From: Pseudoneurospora amorphoporcata
Lineage: Eukaryota; Ascomycota; Sordariomycetes; Sordariales; Sordariaceae
Assembly (NCBI GenBank): GCA_033297205.1
Contig: MU859222.1
Location: 16,423-80,422, forward strand
Reading direction: 5' to 3'
DNA length: 64,000 nt
Both the position numbers and the translations under genes were made by a program. The notes below the pieces were generated by a model. The model worked only from the letters and a program-made list of their open reading frames with translations, ran no database searches and was not told the origin of the DNA. Below are positions 1 through 11,404 of the stretch, piece after piece. How positions within the stretch are numbered: the first letter of the stretch is position 1; each line of letters begins with the position of its first letter.

Positions 1-2584
1 AATGGTGAATGTCGGCTTGGGGATGGATGGCGGCCATACTCAGCCGAGTCAACTTTTACAACTGTGGCCACGCACAGCCGAGCATAGCAGGCTTGATAGA
101 AAAGCAGTTTGCGCACTTGAACAACCAGTGAAACGATATGCCACAGCTTATCTTATAGTACCCGTGTCCTCCCTTTTTTCATGAGGTGTTTCTCTCCTTT
201 TCCCTCACCGGCCAGGACGGCCTAGGGAGAAAGGCGTGGGAGACTTTGGTTGGCTCTAGGGCCCCGAGGTGGGCTGCAACAAGCGAAAGAGGCAGTTACT
301 GCCAACCACTGAAAAGCGACTCGAGATAGCCCAAGGACAGGGGGAGGACGGATGGAGCAATGGACAAAGCCATTGCTGATGGAAGACACAAAGGCGTACA
401 GGCTTAGGAGAAATGGGGAAAGAAATGTGCGGTGTAAAGATTAGCAAGCGTTGGGTTGTGAGCCTGTGGAGGGGCATGCTCAGAATCGCTTCAGGTCGAA
501 TCGCATTTTTCCATTGTCGACAGGTGATAATAAAGTCGCTGGCATGATATACATAGGTGAGAAAAAGGTGCACTTGGTACGTAGGAGCGAACCTGCCATA
601 CTCGTGCGCTTTTACGCCTGGAGGATCATTTGGGTCTCAATTATCGGCCTTCTAGACTGGTGCCAACTGCCAAGTTGTACAAACAGTCAGAGGTCGGATA
701 TGGTGATGAGGCTGGTGTTGTTTGTAGACTCTTCCATTCTGAGGACTCTATTGGCTGTGGGGGCTGCTGTGGAAATGCCAAAATCGCACGCGGAGGGTGG
801 GTGCCAATTAATCAACCGCACGGCGCCAACCTCGGGTGGTAACTCGTACCAATCACTGAAAGAAACGGACACGGAGCGCTGCCGACACCGTACTGTACAA
901 GTTTTCCAGCCGTTGAGGTGAACGCAAGGAAAACCGCTGTTTTGGTAGTGGATATTCGGTGACCCATTTGGGCGTCAAGGGCGCAAAATCTTCTGAGATA
1001 GGCCCGGTGCGCAAAGATAGCTGAATGCGGGGACAATGAAGGCCTGACTTCAGAATCAAGGTAAAGGTCATTCGTTGAAAAATCATCCCACAGATGTTGA
1101 TGTCATTCGGAGACACTTCAGATTTATACACGAAAAAACAAGACGGCTTCAAATGTCTACTCTACAGTGGTGCCATGAGGTGGTCTACGGATGGTCTTCG
1201 CAGAGTCACTGCCATATGGCTCTCAATATTTAGGCGGCTAAACCTATGGTGATGGATGGCAGCGATCGACAACCAATCTAATCGTCGAAAGTTGAAGGGT
1301 CGGGGCCAGGCGCCAGACAGTGCTGACTGAACGGGCTGAAGGTGGCACATAGATGGGATGGAAGAGTCGCTTCGTCGCCGACGTGTGTGCGTACAAGAAT
1401 TCAAGAAATCATCTTAAAGCATCCCGACATGGTTTCTTGATGGGTCGCCGCCGTCGCATGTGGGATGTGCCGAGTATGACTTACCGAATCAGGCCCCATG
1501 CCGTCGTCGCTTCTTCCACGCGGGCTAAAATGCGTTGAAGACAGATTGAGCTAGTAAAGAGCTGCGTCAGGATACTTTCTAGTAGGCTTCCTGATGGAGA
1601 CGCAATGGGGAGCAATGAGGTCTGGGAACGGGCGGGTTCTGGCAACAATCGGGTATCAATGCATCTGGGAGTCTGGAAGCCCAACCTCTCTGCAACGCCG
1701 CAAACTGCCGCATGAGATGGGGTCCCCCCGCAGCCAATCAGCTTCGTCCGAGATTTTGGGGGTGGTGAGGGTGTAAGCTCGACGACAAGGCGACCGTTTG
1801 GCTCTGAGCACGCTCGTTGCCCCGAGTTATCATGACCGAATTGACTTTTTCCTTCCCACAACGGCAAGCAACCTCAGTGCAGAACATGCTCCTGCGTCGT
1901 AATTCCATTCTGATGACCAAACAAAGGGACACATGCCGTCTCCGCCATTTTGTCAGACAGGAACCTCTATCATGACGAGTATCCGACCGCCAGTTCAGAG
2001 ACAGACATTGACGACACCTTTGCCTGTTTGTCTTCAATCCCACAATCGATAAGACTTCCAAGACTGCCAGTGACCTGTCAGGAAATTGAGCGGCAACTTT
2101 CACGAGCTGAACTCATTGCACGCAGATTGGACTTCCATCTTCCCGGGGGCGTTTCGACAATCCAAGGAGCGTGATAGCCTCCTCATGGAACTCGGCTGCC
2201 ATGTAACGAGAAAATGTGATTCACGAGATATGCGGAAGCGGGACTGCCGACCCGTTACCCTCCATTGAGTGCCAGAAGAGAATCGTGGATCTGACCAAGC
2301 ATTGATTGGTTTGTCCCTGGGATCTCAGTCACCGCCATAACGCAGGCTTTGATGAGATGTCGTAGTCAATCCCGTCGCGCAGCTGGAGACGAACACCTGC
2401 AGCGAATTTGAAGAGCGAACCGTCCTCCACAAAGACCGCATGTGCAAACTTGAATAGCTCGGTCAAGGGCACCTTTTGATATCAGACGTGGTGTTGTGGA
2501 TTCATGCATCGAATTCTCCACATGTGCGCTCATGTCGCTATGCCGCTATTAGGGCGCCGTGTCATGAAAATCGCAATAGCCTGC
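1..2584. other. Gene-poor stretch
   Basis: Only short overlapping ORFs on both strands, none with a recognisable motif, consistent splice signals or sustained frame. It probably holds the 3' flank of the polymerase eta gene that ends at its right edge. I see no tRNA A/B-box pair and no repeat. Confidence 0.5.
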
Positions 2585-4669
2585 TCAACCGAACTTGAGT
2601 TTGCTTTGCCCACGCTCGACCTTCTTCGGTCTACCTTGTCGCTTCGGCGTCGTACTTGTGGATTTCTGATTGCCGGGACGCGAGCTTGACGCTGATGGTT
2701 GATTGACGAATGTCTGACTGACACGTTCTTCTTCTTGGAGCTCTTTAGCAAAATGCCAGTCCTGATGGCTTTGCAGTTTCTCTGGGCTATCGAGGCTGGC
2801 GTTGCATCGCGAGCACGTCAATGTGATGATTGGGCCGGGTTCTGGTTCAGAATTCCCGTTTAATACCTCATCGGCTTTGCCCACCCCCTCTGAACCGGCC
2901 GGCTCACCTGACATGACCTCCTCTTTCAGGGTGCCCAACCTTTGACCGCTTTGACCACTGATGGCTGTATCGTCGGAGCCCAACCCAGGATTAGCGCCCT
3001 GAGATAACTCTCTCTTCGCGAAAAACCGTTTTATCCCGCTGTTATCCAGGCGCCTTCGCTTCTCTGCCGGGCGGATCTCATTTTCAGGATCAACCGTCGC
3101 GGTCCGTGCCCCCATCTTGCTTGCCTGAGCCTCCTCGCCCTTCAACAAGAAAGCGCCAATGCCCATGTTTCCAGTGACACCATCCTCAAATCCACCGACG
3201 CTAAGGCTAAGGTTGGAACACGGCCAAACCTGACCCTCGGCAACAATCTGGCTTAGCAGGTTCCTGGACAGCTCGAACAAAGTCTCTTCGTCGAGCTTAC
3301 GGCCTTGAGGAATAGGACCCTGACGTGACCGGGTTTGGGTGCCGTGGCGGTGATGGAGATTGATAGTCTTCGGCCTCCGCTTGTTTTCCAAAACGCCTTC
3401 TTCGACCAACCGGGAAAAAATGTCAGCGGCGAAGATGCGGAGCCATCTAACAGCCTGTTCAAAGGAGGTTATACTGGGGCGGAAGGACTTGGCCGACAGC
3501 ATCGACTTGATTTGGACGCGCGGGTTCACCTCGCTATTGTCGATACCACGCACGGTGTTGTAGACCCAAATCCCCGTGTCTTCGCCTAGTTTCGATTTCA
3601 GCTGCTCCACCGAGACATCCAGCAAATCTTTGACCGTGTCTGTGTGGTAGATCTGACTGATTTGTTCGCCTAGCTTGCCACCAAGGTTCCGCATTTTTGT
3701 GAACTTGAAGTCGGACAGGAAATGCTGAACTGAACGGTTCCGAATCACCGTCTGTTGGTTGGGCTTCCGGTAAGCCGAGCCCAACTTGCTCAACAGCTTA
3801 TTACAGGCTACACCAGCGGAGCACGTGTATCCAAGCTTATCTGAGATAGCTATGCGCACCTTGCGCACGATTTCCGAGCCTATAAGAATAGCCACGTCGT
3901 CCCAGTCCGGATCCTCAAGTTCAGCATTCTCGCCTGACAGGTCTACCAGCGCATCAGCCTGCCAGTCGAGAGCTGTAATGGATGGCATGGGCAGCATCTC
4001 GGACGGGTCGTCGTATGGGGGAGGGTTGGCAAGCTCGGGAAAACGTTCGAGTAGGATAGCGTGCACCTGTGCCGAAAGGTCCATAAACACCTCATCGATG
4101 CTCGCCTTCTCCACCTTTTGAAGATGAGGTGGGAGTTCTTCCTTGATGATAGCCAGAATCCTACGGGATTCAAGTCGGTAAGGGTCCAAGGACACCTTGT
4201 GCGTCGCCATATTGGCCGCGGCATCCGGGTGGTAATCCCACTTGGCATCGCCTTCTCTCCATGTTGCAACGTGTTGGTGTATAAGGTCCGGGCAAAGCTT
4301 TTTTGCTTCCGACACGTTGCAATGCCGGCCGATGCCAAAACTACGAGCCGGGTAGTTGACCGCTATCAAGCCCTGCCTATACGAGGTCAGTTTGACGTCA
4401 GAGGATGCCAAATGGGGGCGCAATGCCGGAGAGTGGCTTTACCATTGCTGAACGGCAACGGGCTTGTCGACGGGTATCCCCAGTCGCACCATTTCTACTT
4501 GGGCGTAGAAGCAATCGAGATCCAAGTGGGCAGTAACCCTGAGCGGACACGAAGTGCTTGAGGCGGCGAGCTGCTGGATGTGACGGTATGTGAACCGTGA
4601 GCGCTTCATGCCGGGAGCGCCCGCGGGAGACGAGTCGCGAAAGGACTGCAGATGGAGCGGTGACGACAT
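2585..4669 (-). CDS. RAD30: DNA polymerase eta (Y-family translesion polymerase)
   Basis: Two exons, 4669-4443 and 4376-2585, join across a 66-bp intron (4442-4377, GTAAAG...TATAG) to give 672 residues; the splice restores the family block VAVQQWQGLIAVNYPAR. Y-family polymerases insert bases opposite UV lesions when the replication fork stalls. The metal-binding motif DLDCFYAQVE is at about residues 50-59 and the catalytic SIDEVFMD at about 168-175 (Asp170, Glu171). Palm, thumb and little-finger regions follow. Near residues 597-617 is a C2H2 ubiquitin-binding finger of UBZ3 type (CSRC...HQDWH) that resembles the one in animal Pol eta. A PIP-like motif NSGIKRFF lies at about 521-528, before the finger; the extreme C-terminus (QSKLKFG) is only weakly PIP-like. 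The first in-frame ATG is used; a second Met at residue 21 is also possible. Length is in the usual fungal range. Confidence 0.95.
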
Positions 4670-6704
4670 GGCAGCGTATGGGCGGAGTGGACAGCCAAGA
4701 GTGTCATTTTTGGTCGGTCGGTCGGGCTACGAAGGCGGACCAGCAACAGCAGTCAAAATCGTGGTAGTAATCGCGGATGTCCGAGAGAGGTCTATCGGTG
4801 ACGGAGATGCATGAAGACGGCGTCGCGACGGGTGGTTGTAAGAGTTGCCGAAATCACGTCGGACGGAGTAAAAGCGCGCTAAGGTAAGGTGTACTGTAGC
4901 AAAGAATGGCCGCGAAGTCCAGTGTGTCCAGACTGCCCTGTGGACACTGTTTTGGAAGCTGACAGGATCGGAGGAAGTTCAAGCCGGGAGGTCCCCCACA
5001 GCGGGTGATTGGGTGGATGCATCCGCGCCTATCAGTGGATGAGATCCCCACGTTGACGCATGCGGAAGCCCCACCCCTGCCGCAGGTCGCGCTCTGCTGT
5101 ACATCCAAAAACCAACGAGTAACGACTGCACTTGCAAAGCATCCATCTGATTGTGGTCCTTCTTCCCGTCTGCATCCTCACACCAAAACGGAAGGCATCT
5201 TATAACTCACTTCAATTTTGACCCGCTCTAACTTCCATGATATCAGACCGAAATATAAAGTCGCGATACAAGGACGTTTAGCCCAACCCTTCAATCCATC
5301 CAAAAGGCCCCCTTCCCGCATATGCGAGGATACACTACATATACACCTAACCTGAAGCTCCAGTTGAGGTGTCAGAACGGTCCACATATTCTGCCCAAAC
5401 ACGACCATGTCTAAATCGCCTAGTAAGGCGCGGGGGTAGGGGGAGTTACATCAAACGAATCCTATTGATATCATGTCTCAAGACGTCTGGGAATACTTTT
5501 GCGCGGCGAAGAGAACTAAAGGCCCTGGGCCACCATCAACATCACTTCTCACGACAGCAGCCCGGTATTTGACGATGTATGCCAAGTACGGGATACGGTT
5601 TTTGGTCAAGAGTGCGTGCTATGAACATACAACCTTTCATAAAATCAGATGTGCATGCTCGATCATACGCTCGATGGGCGACGACTTTCATTCCGCTCTG
5701 GAGAGGGAACGGACGGGAAGCTACAGACAAATTATCCCATCGACCCTCTCTACGCAGCCTGAGAACCGAGAACTTGAACCCCAAAGTGACAACACAGCGC
5801 CTACATACATATTGCGTTAGCATATATCCCATACGTGGGGGTAAACGATGCAATGAACCCTACGATACCACCGGTTCGCACGACGCATCGTTTCTTGCTA
5901 CCACCACTTACCATTTGTTCTTCAGGTTGCACTCAAAGCAGTGTCCCGTTGTTCCATCCGGATCCTGTCAGTCCATGTTGGGCTTTCTCAGACTTCCACC
6001 GGAGTTGCATTCTGCTATTGAAATCCAGTCTATGTCTTGAGGGCATTGATGTTAGCTACTGTGTAATCACTTTCAACCACAAACCACAGGAAGACAAACG
6101 GCTACGAGATATCAGAACAAGGAGAGGGTGATCAAAAAAAGGTGTTTGAACACAGACAACGGCATCTAGCTGGCTTCCTGGCCCAAGGAACATACATATG
6201 ATGGAACTCCTCAACCCAATAGCAAAGTAGGTACAACCGAGTGCCAGCCTGATCGTGACCACAATAATTGTGCCGACTGTAAGCTATAAAAATCCATGTT
6301 GAACTTGCCCTTCTTATGATATGGGCCGTGCGGAACCATGTTCTCTGAAGCCTCTGCCGGCTAAAAGTGATACGTGTGATTGGAGACGTCCAAATCATGC
6401 TGCAGTTTCGCAAAACTCAGGTGGTCATCTTCTTGGGAGTAGTAAAGGATGAGTACCTAACTTTCTCTAAGCTTTCTTTGCATCAAGTAGACAGAAAGCC
6501 ATGGAACATGCTCACATCCGGAGAGACAGTAACATCAGCACCATACAAATGTGACCGCCATAATCCAACATTAAAGTATCTAATCAAGAGTAAAAAGAAA
6601 CATAACCACCGCGCCCTTCGCCGAGCGCCAGCAAAGTACAGAAACAAAAGTAGTACATAAACAAATGAAAGGGGGTATCTAGATTGATAATTTGATTTCA
6701 AGGT
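4670..6704. other. Intergenic, no supported gene
   Basis: Contains the upstream region of polymerase eta and the 3' flank of PFA5. Several ORFs of 60-150 codons overlap one another in different frames. One (5579-6040, +) ends with FLRLPPELHSAIEI, which recalls the start of an F-box, but nothing F-box-like follows. No RNA gene or repeat seen. Confidence 0.45.
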
Positions 6705-8261
6705 TCACAAGTTCGCCGGTCCATGCGCCTGGTCCTGTTGTCCCTGCTCCTGCTTGTTATTTTGTTTCCTCTCCTTAGGCTGTGCTCCCACCTCGGTTTT
6801 CGATGTGGCAAACCCCTTCTCGTCGTCGATCAGTGGCGGAAGCCCAAACCTTTCCCGCACGCGTTGATATATGGAACCCATTTCGTAAAAGCTCTCGTTG
6901 TTCTCATACGTCGCGCAAGGTGAGTCCTTCAGAGGTAACAGCCAGTCGATAAGCCCATTACCCATAATGGATTTCCAGTTTCGATAGAAGCCTAGATCCC
7001 ACGGATTCTCGCCCAGCTCAGTTTTGACAATGGCGAAAGTGCGTGTTGCCAGCATATCCCTCTCGCTGGCCACACCCCTTGCACCAGTGTCCCTTGATAA
7101 CGGAGGGGTCAGGTCTCCGGGATTCGATATCGGATATGTGATGACCTTGTACTTTTCACAGGATTGAGTGCCCCTAGGGACCCGAATGGCGAGAGTGTGT
7201 GGAAAGGTTTTGGCCTTAAGGTAGTCGATGTTGGTCATGTTCAAGAACGCATACCGCGCGGAAGTGATGAACATGGTTATGGCGAAAAATCCAAGGAGGC
7301 CGTTTAAAGCCAGCATGGCGACCACGAAACCATCGAGGCCGTAACCGGTTTTGAGTCGCTGTTTCGTGCATAGAGCGCAAGCAGTGATAACTACTATGGC
7401 GCAAAGCGATCCGTAAAACGTAAACTGGATGAAGTATTTAAAAGCTGCGCCATGAAATTAGCCTAGTCCGCCATCATATCGACAGTCCCCCAACTTACAC
7501 GTCTCGCCCACAATTCCCCCAACCCACGGACAATAGTGGTCCATTTTCTTCACGCATCGATCGATGTCACTGCAGTGATGCGCCCTGTCTGGCTTCCAAG
7601 TGCAACAACTGTGACACCATTGCGGCTTTCCGTCTGACTCGCAGATGAAAACATCTTTGCTGTAAAAGGATTCCAACCCCGGACTATCAGGGTCCTCGTC
7701 TGGTCCGACATTGCTGTAGGGATTGGCCTCTATATCGTCGGTTTGTTTATGCTTGTGTCGTCGCCAACTCGGCTTCTCTTTTTCCTCCTTTTCTAACCGC
7801 CATATCGCCCTCTGTCCAAGGGGGACAACGCCGGGATTTTGATGAATAACCAGGAACAACCTAACATAGGTCAAGACCATCAAGACGAAAGTGACGAAGT
7901 AGAGGACGAGGATTGCGATCGCAGCGCTGGGTTGTTGACGCCTATGGAGAAAGTGATCCACTGTGAAAGGCTTCCGGTCAGTGGGAAAAGTTCCGAGTCA
8001 GACAGAACATACAGAAGCCCCACATCTTCTGTCGGACCCGATTTATAGGTGCGAGAAGGAACATGCTGGGTGACATCACATAGGGACAGGGAGAGACTGT
8101 CCGAGTGGAAGTTGAAGATGGGGAAAAAGGACAACCAAGAACGTACCGCAAACTCTCTTGGCCGTGGTGTATGTTGCCAGACCAAAAACGGCGGCTAGAA
8201 AGATGGGCATAAATCGTGTGACCCATCTCGTCTCGGACCGGCGCGCTCGAACGGAACTCAT
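6705..8261 (-). CDS. PFA5: Palmitoyltransferase PFA5 (DHHC family, DHYC variant)
   Basis: Three exons (8261-8147, 7960-7499, 7444-6705) with introns of 186 and 54 bp give 438 residues. DHHC proteins transfer palmitate to cysteines of membrane proteins. The four-helix layout fits the family: TM1 at about 17-36, TM2 about 52-76, the Cys-rich domain about 154-190, then TM3 and TM4 on either side of residues 195-265. The catalytic tetrad reads DHYC (about 179-182) inside [14 protein letters not shown], as in the Pfa5/Pfa4/Akr1 branches. The first intron splits the codon for V39 and joins AKRVC to VDHFLHRRQ; the second restores GETSFKYFIQF, which is Pfa5-like. After TM4 comes a hydrophilic tail ending in a Gln/Lys-rich stretch. 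The membrane (vacuole or plasma membrane) is not evident from sequence. The 186-bp first intron is the least certain part of the model. Confidence 0.9.
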
Positions 8262-10401
8262 TTCATCCCCAACCCTCGAGGCATAGGATGTGGTGTTTGT
8301 CGTAGCGTAGTCCGAATATGCGGGTCAAACCTCAGATCAGTGTCGTTGGTGGCGTTTCGGACGAACGAGGTAGGGGCCGGGGCGTTTATTCCGCTTGCAC
8401 ACAGGCTAGTGCATCGGAGGAGTGATCGTGCAGATGAAAGGCGTTCAGTCGCAATGATCGTTCGGCAGGCGTGGTCGGCGCAGGATGATAGGAAACGGCC
8501 GGACGGCGAGAGTTCAGGAGACTACCTAGGAAAGCGTAAATGACGGGCGCATATTGGCCGAGCTTTGCCCGCGCATAGGATAGTCGTCGTCGAACGGGGG
8601 GACCGTAGCGTTCAGTTGCGACGCCGTATATTGGTCGTTGCCGTTGGTTTCGTTCTTGCCACACCGTCCAGGGATGCGCTCAAAGAAGATGAAATGGTGG
8701 ACAATCGGACGTTTGCTTCTGTTGGACAATCCAAGATATCATCCAGTCTTTCAACGTCCGCATTTGTTGGAACTTGGAAACCTGGGCTGCCCTGGCCCCT
8801 GGACTGCAGGCGGGGAGGGTCAGCCCCATAGGGGCGCGTCCAGTGCGCAAAGAGCCAGGGGCCCGCACTGTGGTCGCAACTGAGGACGCTGGATCCAACC
8901 CGAGATGTTACAGTATCAACTGCGCCTGCAGTGAGCGTTACACTGACGGTACAAGTCCATACACTATTCGATACATGTAGAACTTGCAACATCTTGACCT
9001 TCACTTACGGCAGGGCGGCTATAACGAAGAGAAACCGCTAAGAGGAGGTATAATCTGAGATTCCCAACATTACAAACTTGAGATGACTCTATCAGTGCGC
9101 ACTAACATGCTGAACAAGCTCGGTTTTGGCGATGGTGATGGTGGTCGATGAAAGTACGCCCGGCATGTATGTAAGGGAACAACAAAGTGCTGTTAAAGTC
9201 CAACATTTGGGCCAATACTAGCGCGTTAAACAACGGGAATTAAGAAAGTGCCATGGGCCAATTTTGAAATTGGCATCTAGGCATTGTGACTGTGGGTTCA
9301 CCAAAGGTTTTAGCGTAGGCGGACACCAAGTGTCTCTGACAAGCTGTAGGTCTCAGGTTTGGAAGTTAGTCCACGATAGCAACCCAACGAAGACTTTGCA
9401 AAGGGTTTCTTTGAGATGGGTTATCTGGTTGGTGTTTCGTCGGCTTCATTAGGCTGGGGCTCTGTTTGGTGATCTTTGAGGATAACGTGCGTTTGGCCCT
9501 CATGGTCGGACATGGCCAAATCGATCCACCATCCCGAGCTGACTCGCTGGCTTTGGCCTCGGCTTGACAAGAGTGCCAATAATCAAGTATTCATTGCGAA
9601 TCGAAGTTCGACCGAAGCAATGAGCAGAGCTAGCAACTTCTCAACCAAACATTTTGGTGAAACTAAGGTAGTTCCAGTGTTGACAACATCAAACGGGCAG
9701 AGGTGAGAACACGAACCACCCGTTCGTCCCGAAAAGCCAATCCAACAGTACGTGCTGGGCGATCTGGACAAGGTGTTCAGATTTCTGTTTATCGTGCAAT
9801 CATCAGGCTCCGTGAGCCGCGCGGCTCTGTGCTGTGACTGAATCCCACCGACCACCTCCTCGGAGTTGTTGCAGCCCTAGGTGGACTTGGTGGTTCATGT
9901 TTGGTTTCCACATCGGCGTCGCTAAGCTGTCTATATCCAGCCTGTGTTGATCATGAGATGTGTGGTTTGAGCCGATACCTTGGCCATTGGCCGTTTCGGT
10001 TCCGATGTTCGCAAAGGTGTCGGCTGAGACGTTGATCTGAACGGTCACATAATCTCTTCACGGCCCTCATTGAGGTCTAAGGAGCCTCATGTCTCCGACA
10101 TGTTTCAGTATACAACGTCCTCTTCGGTCGCTGCGCTACCGAACAGGGTTACATGTGTCGAAGGGGGCCAGTAGTGCGGCTTTAGATTGTTTTGTGAGTG
10201 GTGCCATGTGATTGTCTCCAGATCATGAGAGAAAACATGAGATAATATGGCTGAGGTAACATCAAAATCAGGCACGCGCAGAGCCTCAACTTGAAAAAGA
10301 GCCTCATCTCAATGTATAAAGCGGAGGGTGGGTGTCTTCATCGGCGAATTGTGAGATACCACTCAGTATCTCGTCTACGAGGAAGAAACTACCTCCCAAG
10401 A
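8262..10401. other. Gene-poor stretch
   Basis: Upstream flank of PFA5 followed by about 2 kb with no ORF I can support. A small perfect inverted repeat (GCCAATTTTGAAATTGGC, near 9255-9272) is the only structure noted. The last part probably holds the 5' leader of the next ORF. Confidence 0.4.
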
Positions 10402-10452
10402 GTAAGTTATTCATGCCGCCATCTAGGAGAACCGTCTGCTAACAAGCTTTAG
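10402..10452 (+). other. Predicted 5' UTR intron
   Basis: A 51-bp stretch with donor GTAAGT, a branch-like GCTAAC about 10 bp before the end, and acceptor CTTTAG. It lies just upstream of the ATG at 10473. No ATG-initiated frame in the preceding sequence joins the downstream ORF, so it would be a leader intron. Confidence 0.45.
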
Positions 10453-10472
10453 TATCTGGCTCTCCACATACG

Positions 10473-11404
10473 ATGCTCGAAGAGGATAAAATTGACAGTA
10501 ATCAAGAGGAAACAACTTACTCGAAGCCAGACTTAACATCAAGTTCGGCTATCTCTGTCACATTCATACACCGGTTCTGGATATCACTTCTATCTGTCCT
10601 TCAAATGGAAACAATACCAGACCATGAAGCCATCTTGGATGACAAGAATCATGCCTGCGCCAGCTTTCCGCTTCGAAGTTTCGCAAGGGCGTCTTTCAGG
10701 ATGAGTGGTAGCTCAACCACCCACCGTCTATTTCTCAATCGCTGGCGCCAATTCTCTCTCGTCAAGGCAGCTTGCTACTTCTACTCAAGGATGTGGACCT
10801 TGAGCATCTCATTACTTTGGGTAGCGATCCGAAGCAGCAAGTATGGGCCTGATGGAAATGTCAGCAAGACTGAAGATTTTCTGTTTTGGTAAGTTATTCC
10901 GTTATTTATATTATGGAACTCACCATTTCTTTACCTAGTCGTCTTCGTGGTCTCGTTTCCATACCAAGCGTCATCCTAATCAACAGCATAGAGCGGGCGA
11001 GAGGTACGAAGTTTGACGGACGTTGGCGGAGTTGCCGAAATAACGTCCTGGGAGACAGCCATGTGGTTGTCGTTGGCACACATACATACTTGTCAGAGCT
11101 CCATGCGCTTGCTTCCCCAACCTCAACGCCTCACGAGTACCACTGCCGCATGTTCCCCGCTCCCTTGCCTATTCATTCGGGGCGAATTGTCGGAGACGAC
11201 ATCAGTTACGGTCACTTGATCTTATCTTCTTGTCGAAATCCCAGCCAAGCCATGACACGAGAGGCGTCTGGTTTGATGGCAAGGCCAGCATCTTCCTTCT
11301 TCACAACATCCGACGAGGATGTAACAGAAGACACCGAAGGCTTCTATGGCTGTGCGAGGGCATGTGTGCCTCTTTGCTTCATATCGGACGGACAGCCGAC
11401 ATGA
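10473..11404 (+). CDS. Hypothetical protein, two exons
   Basis: I do not recognise this protein. Exon 10473-10888 and exon 10939-11404 are joined in the same frame by a 50-bp stretch with donor GTAAGT and acceptor CCTAG, giving 293 residues with one open frame over 882 nt, while the other plus-strand frames carry stops. A second well-formed intron lies just upstream. The product is basic and Ser/Arg-rich in its first half, with one moderately hydrophobic stretch (about residues 105-120). The second half has a short hydrophobic run (DSHVVVVGTHTY) and an acidic patch near the end. No signal peptide or known domain is visible. It could be a species-restricted gene, a decayed gene or a chance ORF; the paired introns are the main argument for it. 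Confidence 0.35.

Noticed and set aside
5579..6040. Possible F-box start (LPPEL) at the end of a 153-codon ORF
   Set aside because: Only about 12 residues fit; the ORF ends at once and no F-box remainder occurs in any frame downstream.
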